In this document: positions 8,634 through 17,000 of the stretch, one piece after another
How positions within the stretch are numbered: the first letter of the stretch is position 1
Layout: each line of letters begins with the position of its first letter
Assembly (NCBI RefSeq): GCF_014202475.1
Contig: NZ_JACHGV010000020.1
Span: 43,972 to 107,971 of the forward strand
Length of the DNA stretch: 64,000 bases
Origin: Streptomyces paradoxus
GTDB taxonomy: Bacteria > Actinomycetota > Actinomycetes > Streptomycetales > Streptomycetaceae
Direction: 5' to 3'
The notes under the pieces: generated by a model
Told to the model about the DNA's origin: nothing
Database searches by the model: none
What the model saw: the letters and a program-made list of their open reading frames with translations, nothing else
Program-made: the position numbers and the translations under genes

Positions 8634-10216
8634 GCACCCGTCACGTCACTTCCACCGCGGCCACGTCCTCCGTCGCCTCGATTGTCGCCGGCAAGCCGCT
8701 GCCGCAGGAGCACACCGCCCAAGGACGCGTCTCGTACAACCCCGCCCGGCTCGACGAGGCCGTGGCGGAAGTGGAACTCGTCGGTGCCGACGGTTTCGCG
8801 GCTGCCTGCGCGGCCGCGAAGGCCGGGCAGCAGGCATGGGCCGGCACCCCTGCTCCCGTGCGAGGCCGGACCATCGCGGCCGCCGGACGCCTCGTGGAGG
8901 CCAACGCGGAGCGGCTGGCTGCCCTGGTCACCCGCGAGATCGGCAAGCCGTACGCCGAAGCCCTGGGCGAGGTCCGCGAGATCGTGGACACCTGCGACTT
9001 CTTCATCGGCGAGGGACGGCGCCTGTACGGGCAGACGGTGCCGAGCGAGATGCCCGACAAACAGCTGCTCACCTTCCGCGAGCCGGTCGGCGTGGTGGCG
9101 GTCGTCACCGCCGGCAACTTTCCTGTGGCTGTCCCCGCCTGGTACATCGTGCCCGCCCTGCTGTGCGGCAACGCTGTGGTGTGGAAGCCCGCGGAGTACG
9201 CGGCGGCCAGCGCCGCCGCGCTCTATGAGCTGTTGAGCCGGGCAGGGCTGCCCGAGGGCGTGCTGAACATCGTGCATGCGGACGGCGAGCAGACCTTCGC
9301 GGGTCTGGAGAAGGCTCTGGCCGCGGGCACCGTCGACAAGATCGGCTTCACCGGCTCCTCCGAGGTCGGTGTCCGCATCGGCGAGCTGGCCGGTCGCCAC
9401 CTGCAGTCGCCATGCCTCGAGCTGGGCGGCAAGAACCCGCTGGTGGTGACCCCCGACGCCGACCTCGACCTGGCCGTCGAAGGAGCCCTGTTCGCTGGCT
9501 TCGGCTCGGCCGGGCAGCGCTGCACCTCACTCGGCACCCTGATCGTGCACGAGTCCGTGGCGGACGACTTCCTCGCGAGGTTCACCGCGGCGGTGGACGC
9601 GGCCACGATCGGCGAACCGACCGGACCGGTGCTCTACGGGCCGCTACTCAACCGGCGGTTCGCCGAGCGTTTCGAGGAGTACCTCACCTGGATCCGCCCC
9701 CACCACACGGTGCACGGCCATGCCCGGCCCGGTCGCATCACCGCCGCCCATCCACGCGCAGGCTTCGTCGGGGACCCGGATACGGGTCTGTACTACCACC
9801 CCGTCGTGGTCTCGGGTGTGCGCCCGGACGACCGGCTGTTCCTCGAGGAGACCTTCGGGCCGCTGGTGGGAGTGACCACCTACCGGGAGTTCGACGAGGC
9901 CGTGGAGCTGGCCAACGCTCCGGGCTACGGGCTGTCGGCAGCCGTCTACACGAACGACGCGCACACCGCCTTCACCTTCCGTCGGCGCGTCCGGGCCGGG
10001 ATGATCAGCGTGAACAACTCGACCTCGGGTGCCGAGGCCCATCTTCCCTTCGGCGGAAACGGGCGCTCTGGCAACGGCTCACGGCAGTCGGGCGTCTGGG
10101 TCCTGGACCAGTTCACCCGGTGGCAGTCGATGAACTGGGACTACTCGGGTCGGCTCCAGAAGGCCCAGATGGACACTGCCGAGACGGTCGCCGACCTCGA
10201 CTACCGGCTGCCCTAA
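8630..10216 (+). CDS. pcd: Piperideine-6-carboxylate / aminoadipate-semialdehyde dehydrogenase
   Basis: An aldehyde dehydrogenase of 528 residues beginning at a GTG that overlaps the lat stop codon by 4 bp. An ATG-free extension upstream in the same frame lies wholly inside lat and was discarded. The catalytic Cys298 is in GSAGQRCTS, the general base Glu is in LELGGKNP (about 264), and the nucleotide fold shows GFTGSSEVG. It oxidises the lat product to L-2-aminoadipate with NAD(P)+. The C-terminus (WDYSGRLQKAQMDT) is close to the Pcd type from cephamycin clusters. Assignment rests on the coupling to lat as well as on the family; a different aldehyde substrate cannot be excluded. Confidence 0.88.
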   Translation: MSTRHVTSTAATSSVASIVAGKPLPQEHTAQGRVSYNPARLDEAVAEVELVGADGFAAACAAAKAGQQAWAGTPAPVRGRTIAAAGRLVEANAERLAALVTREIGKPYAEALGEVREIVDTCDFFIGEGRRLYGQTVPSEMPDKQLLTFREPVGVVAVVTAGNFPVAVPAWYIVPALLCGNAVVWKPAEYAAASAAALYELLSRAGLPEGVLNIVHADGEQTFAGLEKALAAGTVDKIGFTGSSEVGVRIGELAGRHLQSPCLELGGKNPLVVTPDADLDLAVEGALFAGFGSAGQRCTSLGTLIVHESVADDFLARFTAAVDAATIGEPTGPVLYGPLLNRRFAERFEEYLTWIRPHHTVHGHARPGRITAAHPRAGFVGDPDTGLYYHPVVVSGVRPDDRLFLEETFGPLVGVTTYREFDEAVELANAPGYGLSAAVYTNDAHTAFTFRRRVRAGMISVNNSTSGAEAHLPFGGNGRSGNGSRQSGVWVLDQFTRWQSMNWDYSGRLQKAQMDTAETVADLDYRLP

Positions 10217-10336
10217 CTGTTCTATCTCGGGAGGTTGTGAACGGTGATGCAGGCCTCGGTTGGGGCTGCTTGAACGGGTGAGGGCCTTCCAGGTTCGGTG
10301 TGGATTTCGACGTCTACACCGACAAGAAAGGCCCTC

Positions 10337-11041
10337 GTGCCCCACCGTAATGCACCCCTGACCGAGACCGACGACTGCGGCTGGCCCGTTGCGTGGTCGA
10401 GGACGGTTGGCCGCTGCGCCGCGCCGCCGAACGCTTCCAGGTCTCGCCCACGACAGCCCAGCGGTGGGCGGACCGCTACCGCGAGCTCGGCGAGGCCGGG
10501 ATGGCTGATCGGTCCAGCCGCTCGGCAACATCCCCGACGGCGGCGGCCACAACGTCCTCGGCCGCCAGGCCGGCAGCAAAACCCGCAAGAACGCCGGCTA
10601 CAGCTACCTCCACACCCTCGTCGACGATCACCCCCGCCTCGCCTCAGCGAGATCCACGCCGACGAGAAGAAAGAGACCGCCGCCGCCTTCTGGACGCGGG
10701 CCCAGGAATTCTTCACCACTGCCGGGATCACCGTTGAGCGGGTCCTGACCGACGACGGCTCCTGCTACCGCTCACGCGACTGGCGCGACGCCCTCACCCG
10801 GGCCGGGATCACCCACGAGCGAACCCGGCCCTACCGGCCCCAGACCAACGGCAAGGCCGAACGCTTCAACCGCACCCTGCTCGACGAATGGGCCTACGCC
10901 CGCCCCTACTGGTCAGAGGCCGAACGCCGCGAAGCGTTCCCCGGCTGGCTCCACACCTACAATCACCACCGCGGACACACCGCGCTCGCAGGCCAACCAC
11001 CCGCCAGCCGCGTCCCCAACCTCACAGGGCAATACACCTAG
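10337..11041 (+). pseudogene. IS481-family transposase, frameshifted and internally deleted
   Basis: The reading begins PHRNAPLTET and then shifts frame around 10,370. It continues in another frame as VVEDGWPLRRAAERFQVSPTTAQRWADRYRELG, the N-terminal HTH of IS481 transposases. It then jumps to the catalytic-core segment, where the rest of the HTH/linker is missing, and returns to the first frame at SEIHADEKKETAAAFW. The DDE-type core (VLTDDGSCYRS and RPYRPQTNGKAERFNRTLLDEWAY) reads on to the stop at 11,041. At least two frame changes and one deletion mean that it cannot encode an active enzyme. It marks an old insertion between pcd and the small gene at 11,087. Terminal inverted repeats were not resolved by eye. 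Confidence 0.85.
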
Positions 11042-11086
11042 CGCACGGCCCTGGTCTCGCGGCCGCCGCGTGCCTGCGTGCGCGAG

Positions 11087-11404
11087 TCAGCGCGCGCGGC
11101 CGGGCAGCCACAGTCCGCTGACGTTGAGCACGTCAGCCTGACACGATTCCAGCCACCACCCGTCGCCCAACTCCCGGGAGGCCAGCAGTGTTTCGCACAC
11201 CGTGCGGGTGCGGCGCACCGCCTGGGAGAGGCTCGGCGCGACGACGAATGCGATGCCGTCGAACCCGTCGGTGACGGGCTGCAGACTGACGTGTTCCACC
11301 CCCGGCACGGAGGCGGTCATGAAGCGGTTGGCGAGGGCGTCGGCGCCCTGAGCCGGTCCGCCGGTTCCTGCCGGACTGCGCAGACGAATGAGGATCGAGT
11401 GCAT
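11087..11404 (-). CDS. Small conserved-looking protein of unknown function
   Basis: A 105-residue protein from the ATG at 11404 (MHSILIRLRSPAGTGG). A longer frame to 11,740 runs antiparallel through the regulator gene and is not credible upstream of this ATG. Composition is ordinary globular (VPGVEHVSLQPVTDGFDGIAFVVAPSLSQAVRRT, here split for length: VPGVEHVSLQPV, TDGFDGIAFVVAP, SLSQAVRRT), with two Cys and a Trp pair near the C-terminus (DGWWLESCQ). There is no signal peptide or membrane segment. It lies downstream of the LuxR-type regulator in the same direction, and a candidate operator (11,460-11,481) sits 56 bp before its start. I do not recognise the family. Confidence 0.5.
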   Translation of the reverse strand: MHSILIRLRSPAGTGGPAQGADALANRFMTASVPGVEHVSLQPVTDGFDGIAFVVAPSLSQAVRRTRTVCETLLASRELGDGWWLESCQADVLNVSGLWLPGRAR

Positions 11405-11459
11405 GCCATGAGGGTGACGCCTACTGGCGGCCCGTGTCTCGTTCCGGCAGGGCGGCTTC

Positions 11460-11481
11460 CTGCCACGGCAGCGAAATGCCA
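11460..11481. promoter_or_regulatory. Candidate operator, second copy of a cluster motif
   Basis: The sequence CTGCCACGGCAG followed by CGAAATGCCA matches the site at 7,091-7,112 in 19 of 22 positions. The first 12 bases form a short palindrome (CTGCC-N2-GGCAG). It lies between the regulator stop and the small gene start. Binding protein unknown; the adjacent LuxR-type regulator is the obvious candidate. Confidence 0.45.
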
Positions 11482-11513
11482 GAGAGGGCGGAGAAGACCA
11501 CGACAGGAGAAGG

Positions 11514-12494
11514 TCAGAGCCAGCCGCGGCGGGCGGCCTCGTAGCCGGCTTCGAACCGACAGCGGGCGCCGAGGCGGGCGTAGAGACCGGCCAGCATGCG
11601 GCGGGTGGTCCGTACAGAGACGCCGAGTTGGCGCGACATCGCCTCGTCGGTGAGCCCGGACCGGAGGAAGCGTACGAGCTGCAGGTCCTGCGGGTCGGCG
11701 CTTCGGTCGTGCGGGGCCTCCTCGTGCACGGGCTCCGCACCGGCCCACACCGCCTCGAAGAGTGCGACGAGGGCGGTGACGATTCCGGGAGCCGTCAGGA
11801 GGAGGCCCGCGCGCAGGCCCGGGCCGGGTTCGGCCGGGACGAGGGCGGTGTGACTGTCCCAGACGACCAACCGGGTCGGCAGGGCGGGGGCCAGGCGGAC
11901 CTCCGCCCCGGCGCGGGCCATCCAGTCGGTGTGGGCGCTGGTCGCCGCGTCGTTCATGGCGCTGGTGGTGAACGCCTCCCGGATCCGCACTCCGCGGGCC
12001 AGGCATCCCTCGGCTGCCTCCCGCTCCACAGCCAGCACGTCCGCGCTCTGGGCACCCCCGGGCAGGAACGACAGAACCTCGAGCCGGACCCGTGCGGTCA
12101 GCTCCTCCTGGCGGCGCCGGAGTTCGACCTCGTCCTCCAGCAGTTCCACCGAGCCGTGCGGCACGTGAGTGGCCGTCCACCGCGAGGCCAGTCGGGCGGC
12201 CTCCTGACGGGTGCGGGCGATCTGTGCGCGCTGTTCGGCCAGTTCGGCCTCCTGTCCGGCCAGCAGGGCCGACAGTCCGATGGCGGGGTTGATCGCGCGC
12301 AGCCGCTCCGGGTGACCCTCGGCAGGGCGCAGCAAGGATTTCCGGGCCAGGGTGTCGAGGGCGTCCCGGACCTCGTCCGGGGCCACCGCGAGATGGGCGG
12401 CGATGTCCGCGACCGTCCACTCCGGCTGCGAGACCATGACCTCGTAGACCCGGCTCGCACGCGCGTCGAGCCCCAGTACCTCTAACATCACCAC
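11514..12494 (-). CDS. LuxR-type cluster regulator with TTA codon
   Basis: A 326-residue regulator. The N-terminal ~70 residues form a TrmB/MarR-like winged helix (ARASRVYEVMVSQPEWTVAD, then IAAHLAVAPDEVRDALDTL). The middle is an undefined sensor region rich in charged helices. The C-terminus is a LuxR-type HTH (LVRFLRSGLTDEAMSRQLGV, then SVRTTRRMLAGLYARLGA). GGGAGGA precedes the GTG start at 12494; the ATG at 12488 is an alternative. The codon right after that ATG is TTA (12483-12485), the rare leucine codon read by the bldA tRNA in Streptomyces, so translation is probably tied to development. It is transcribed with, but separated by a long palindrome from, the NRPS operon, and is the likely pathway-specific regulator. 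Confidence 0.88.
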   Translation of the reverse strand: MVMLEVLGLDARASRVYEVMVSQPEWTVADIAAHLAVAPDEVRDALDTLARKSLLRPAEGHPERLRAINPAIGLSALLAGQEAELAEQRAQIARTRQEAARLASRWTATHVPHGSVELLEDEVELRRRQEELTARVRLEVLSFLPGGAQSADVLAVEREAAEGCLARGVRIREAFTTSAMNDAATSAHTDWMARAGAEVRLAPALPTRLVVWDSHTALVPAEPGPGLRAGLLLTAPGIVTALVALFEAVWAGAEPVHEEAPHDRSADPQDLQLVRFLRSGLTDEAMSRQLGVSVRTTRRMLAGLYARLGARCRFEAGYEAARRGWL

Positions 12495-12616
12495 GTCCTC
12501 CCGACTCTCCGTTCTCCCGGTGCCCTCAGCTTGCAGCGCACGGACCCGGAGCGGAGTCCCGCGCCGGGGTCAGGAACATGCAACTCACCATGCTGAGCGC
12601 CGAAAAGCGGAAGAAT

Positions 12617-12678
12617 CCGACGCGAACGGCCGGTGGGCCGCCCCTGATCAGGGGCGGCCCACCGGCCGTTCGCGTCGG
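12617..12678. terminator. 62-bp perfect palindrome, probable terminator
   Basis: Two 31-base arms with no mismatch meet at TGATCA; each arm runs from CCGACGCGAACGG inward to GGGCCGCCCCTGA. It begins 5 bp after the ATP-grasp stop codon in the direction of transcription and lies upstream of the regulator gene. A rho-independent terminator of the NRPS operon without a U-tract, common in Streptomyces, is the simplest reading. Confidence 0.75.
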
Positions 12679-12683
12679 TCCCG

Positions 12684-14045
12684 TCAGGCGTCTCCCCGGT
12701 CCACCGAGACCAGCGCGGTGTGCAGCAGGTCGTCCTCCCAGTTGACCACCGGGGAGCGGTGCGCCGGGGCGAGCCGGCAGAAGCTCCCGGCGTACCGCCC
12801 GCGCAGCAGGAAGGGCGAGACCACCGCGGTGACCCGGCGCACATCCAGGGCGTCTCCGTGCACGATGGGCACGTCGATCGGGCGCGGTGCGACATAGCGC
12901 TGCGCGACCATCGGACACGCCCCCGACAGTGCCTCGTCGACGGCGAGCCGCCACCGTCGCTCGTCCGTCGCGCGCCCCAGGAGCACACCGCGTCCGCCCA
13001 TCTCGAACGCCGGCTTCAGCAGGTACCCGGCCTGCCGGCGGAGGAGATGGGTGGGCAGGTGCGCCGGGCGGCCGTCCGGCAGGAAAACCGTGCGGTCGGC
13101 GACCAGGACGGTGTACGGGACCCGCCGCCTGACCACCGCATGGCTGCCGTGACCGGCCGCCGCGGCCTCCCACAGCCAGGCCAGTATCCGCTTGCTCGCG
13201 AATCCGAACGCCGTCCGGGGGACGAACGTCACGGTCCGGGCCGCGCCCTCGATCTCGTGCAGCCGCGCCGCCTGTGCGCCTAGCCGCTCGGCGACCCGCG
13301 GCACGTAGTACCGGACGGCGAGGTCGAAGGCGTCTCCGGAACGGTTGCGCAGTCGGCCGGCGACGACCTCGACCCCGTCACGCGGATCCTCGCGGGAGGC
13401 GGCCAGACCTTGTCGCCGGAGCATCCGGACCTCGTCGTCGAAGACGGCGTCGGGGTGGGGCTCGCCGGGCTGGGTGACCCCGAGGACGGCGACCCGGGGC
13501 GGTTCTCCCTCGTCGCCCGGGGCCCAGGCCCGCAGCGCCGCGGCCTTGTGGGCGTAGTAATCCGGCGCGGTCAGTCGCAGGCCCTCCGCCCTCAGCCGCC
13601 GGGCGGCCGGGCCCCCAATGTGAGCGCCCACCGCGGCGGCCATCGCCCCGGCACCGCCGAGCGCGCTGTCCACGTTGACCTCACAGACCCGCCAGCCCTC
13701 CGCGCCGAGCACGACATCGGCCCGTACGGAATCGGCCCAGTGATCGAGGTCGGGCGTGCCAGGGGCTGGCCGGCGGTGTTCGACGCCGGCCAGGGCGGCC
13801 AGCCGGCCCGGGTCGCCGTCGCAGCGCCGCAGTGCCTCGTCGCGGATGAGCCCCGTGAGTTCCCGGAGGTCTGCGAGGGACGACCGGAGTTCCGCTCGGT
13901 CCACGAGCAGCGGGCGGGCGGGCATCCAGCCCTCGCCGTCCGCGAAGGGATGGCCGCGCATCGCGTCCGCCAGGGCCTTCCCCTCCCCCTCGGCTCGCGC
14001 GAGGGCCCGCTGCCATGCTCGGGCGGCGTACCCCGCCCCGCTCAC
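12684..14045 (-). CDS. ATP-grasp-type ligase (glutathionylspermidine synthase-like)
   Basis: I start this 453-residue protein at the GTG at 14045, which forms a GTGA overlap with the upstream NRPS stop. The reading frame continues upstream, but inside the NRPS gene and as low-complexity sequence. The substrate-side half shows VRADVVLGAEGWRVCEVN. The ATP-binding half shows GYLLKPAFEMGGRGVLLG, the Lys/Gly-rich loop of ATP-grasp folds, and MVAQRYVAPRPIDVP. Such enzymes activate a carboxylate as acyl-phosphate and join it to an amine. It is a paralogue of the partial enzyme at 1-727. A role in tailoring or extending the peptide after or alongside NRPS assembly is inferred from the operon. Confidence 0.8.
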   Translation of the reverse strand: MSGAGYAARAWQRALARAEGEGKALADAMRGHPFADGEGWMPARPLLVDRAELRSSLADLRELTGLIRDEALRRCDGDPGRLAALAGVEHRRPAPGTPDLDHWADSVRADVVLGAEGWRVCEVNVDSALGGAGAMAAAVGAHIGGPAARRLRAEGLRLTAPDYYAHKAAALRAWAPGDEGEPPRVAVLGVTQPGEPHPDAVFDDEVRMLRRQGLAASREDPRDGVEVVAGRLRNRSGDAFDLAVRYYVPRVAERLGAQAARLHEIEGAARTVTFVPRTAFGFASKRILAWLWEAAAAGHGSHAVVRRRVPYTVLVADRTVFLPDGRPAHLPTHLLRRQAGYLLKPAFEMGGRGVLLGRATDERRWRLAVDEALSGACPMVAQRYVAPRPIDVPIVHGDALDVRRVTAVVSPFLLRGRYAGSFCRLAPAHRSPVVNWEDDLLHTALVSVDRGDA

Positions 14046-17000
14046 GTCCGCTCCGGTGCGGCCGGGGCCGTGGAGCGGGTGGCGAGACCGCGCACCCGAC
14101 TCACGCGCCGCAGCAGGGCCTCGCGGTCCGGTCCGCCGGTTCGCGGACCGGCCGGGTCGTCCGGCGCGGGCGGCGCGAGCCGCTCCGCCAGGCTCCTGAC
14201 GGTCGGGTGCTCGAAGAGCAGGTGGGACGGCACAGCCCGGTCGAGCCGGCGCGCCAGCCGGTGGCACACGGTGAGGACAGCCATGGAGTCACCGCCCAGG
14301 GCGAAGAAGTCGTCGTCCGGACCGATGGGGCACCGGTCGAGGACCTCCTCCCACTCCTGGGCCACCTCCCGCTCCACCGGCGTCATCGGCTCCAGGGAAC
14401 CGCGGTCCGCCTCACCCGTGCGGGCGGCGGCCGCGAGCACCTCGGCGCGGTCGATCTTGCCGTTGGCCGTGAGCGGCAGGCGGTCGAGGACCGCGATGCG
14501 CGCGGGGACGAGGTAGCCGGGCAGCCGCTCCCGCAGCCAGGCGCGCAGGGCGGCCTCGGTCGGCCGTTCCGCCGCCGGCCCGGCCTCGACCGCGGCGAGC
14601 AGCCGCAGGCCGCCGGCCGGGTCGGGGGCGGTCAGCGCCACCGCCTGCCTCAGCGCGGGATGCGCCATGAGGGCGTGCTCCACCTCTCCGGTCTCCACCC
14701 GGAAACCGCGGATCTTCACCTGCCCGTCGCTGCGGCCGAGGTATTCGATAGCCCCGTCCGGCAGCAGCCGTCCCCGGTCGCCGGTACGGTACAGCCGGGC
14801 GCCCGAGCCGTCGGGGTGGGGGACGAAGCGCTCGGCTGTCAGCTCGGGGTCGTTCAGATAGCCGACGGCGAGCCCGGCGCCGCCGACCACGATCTCACCG
14901 ACGGCTCCGACCGGCAACGCCCTGAGCCGGTCGTCCATCACCTGCGCGGTGGATCCGCTGACGGACCGGCCCACCGGAACCGACCGGAGTGACGCCGGAT
15001 CGCGGTCCAGCCGGTGGCAGCAGGAGAAGGTGGTGTTCTCCGTGGGGCCGTATCCGTTGACCAGCGCGCCCCGCGGCACATGCCGCTCGGCCTCGGCGAA
15101 CAACCCGGGCGGCACTGCCTCACCGCCCACGAGCAGGTGCCGCATCCCCGCCAGGTGGCGAGGCGCCGCCTCGATCATCCGGGCGAACAGCGTGACGGTG
15201 AAGAAGCCGACCGTCACGCCGTGTGTGGAGATCGCCGCACAGAGCCGGCCCGGATCCGAGAGGTCCGCGGGCTCCGGGACGACGACGGCGCCGCCGTTCA
15301 CCAGCGGTCCCCACAGCTCCAGCGTCGCCGCGTCGAAGGAGGAGTTGGCCACCAGCATGGTGCGGTCGCCCCGGTCCATCGGAAGTGTAGTGCTGCCGTG
15401 GACGAGCCGCACCACCGCCCGGTGGGGCACCCCCACCAGCTTGGGCGTGCCGCTCGTGCCCGAGGTCGGCATCACGTAGAGCAGGTCGTCCGGCTTTGGA
15501 CCGGTGTCCGCGTCGGCGCGCACGAGCTCGTGAGCCGTAAGGGAGGGCTCCTCGGGCACCTCGTCCACGAGGACGGTGCCGATGGCCGCCGGCAGCGTGA
15601 GCCCGTCGAGCAGCCCCGTCCGGCTGACGACGACCGTCGCTCCTGCCCGCTCGGCCAGATCGTGCAGGCGGGTGCGCGCGTGTCCGGGGTCGAGCGGAAG
15701 GTAGGGGCGGCCCAGCCGGGCCGTGGCCACCAGCGCGGCGACCAGATCCGCCGACTTGTCCAGGACGACGACCACGGGACTGCGGTTCTCCCCGGTCCAC
15801 GGGGCACAGGCGGCGGCCAGCGCGTCCGCGCGCCGGGAGAGCTCGGCGTAGGTGACCGGCGGGCGCCCCGGCAGCACCACGGCCTCCGCGTCCGGCCGCT
15901 CGGAGACTCGCCGGTCGAACAGGGCGAGCGTCGTGTCGTCCGTGGCCGTGCCGGGCACCGGGCGGGTCGCCTCGTCGAGCAGCCGCCGCTCGCGTGGCCC
16001 GACGGCCGGCAGCCGGCCGATCTCCGCGTCGGGTTCCGCCGCCACGGCGGCCAGCAGCTCAAGGAAGCCGTCCGTCAGGCGCTGCCGCTCGCCCTCCAGG
16101 AAGGTGCCGTCGTCGCATACCCAGCGCAGCCGTAGACCGTTCGTCTCGTCCACGAAGAGGGCGAGGTCGTAGACCGCGTTCATCGGTACGTCCGGCCACC
16201 GGGTCAGCACCACTTCCGCCGCGTACAGCGGCTCCCTGGCCCCGACCTCCTGAGCGACCACGATGCGGGCGGGCGCCGCGACGCTGCCGCCGCGGCCGAG
16301 GGACAGGGGCCTGACCATCTCCTCGAACGGCAGGGCCGCGTGGCGGAACGCCCGCGCCGCCCGCTCGGCGAGCTCCCGGTGGTAGGCGCGGAACGACGCC
16401 TCCCGGGGGACCCGGTCCCTCACCGGTACGAGGTTGACGAAGTAGCCCAGCGCGTCGTGGGCTCGCAGGTCGTCCCGGACCGAACGCGCCACGCACACCG
16501 AGTTGTCGGGACCGAGGCCCCGCTGGTGCAGGAACGCCTTGAACGCGGCCAGGACGGTGGTGAAGAAGGTGGTCCCCGCCTCGGCGGCGAACTCCCGCAG
16601 GGCCGTGACGATATGCGCCGGGACCTCGAGCACGGACTCCGTGGTACGGCGCGGGGCTGGCCCTGTCGGGCGCAGGAGCGGCTCCGGGAGGCCCATCTGA
16701 TCGGCGAAGCCGTCCAGTTCGCGGGCCCAGAAGGCGCGGGCGACGGAGCTTTCCGGACCGTCGAGCCAGGACCGCTGGGCGCGGGCGGCGGGGCCGGGCC
16801 CCGCGCTGGCGAGTGTGCCCCGGGCATCCGGTTCCGCGTACGCGCGGGCTAGCTCGCCGTCCAGGATTTCGGCGGACCAGCCGTCGAACACGATGTGATC
16901 GGCCGCGAACAGGAGCACGGCGAAGTCGGGACCGCGAAGCAGTTCGGCGTCCCAGGCCTGGACGGTGACGTCGAGGCGGCGGCCGCGTAGCTGCTCGAGG

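Noticed and set aside
7254..10216. Possibility that lat-pcd marks a cephamycin-type beta-lactam cluster.
   Set aside because: No ACV synthetase, isopenicillin N synthase, beta-lactamase or transport genes of that pathway are present, and the NRPS architecture is different.
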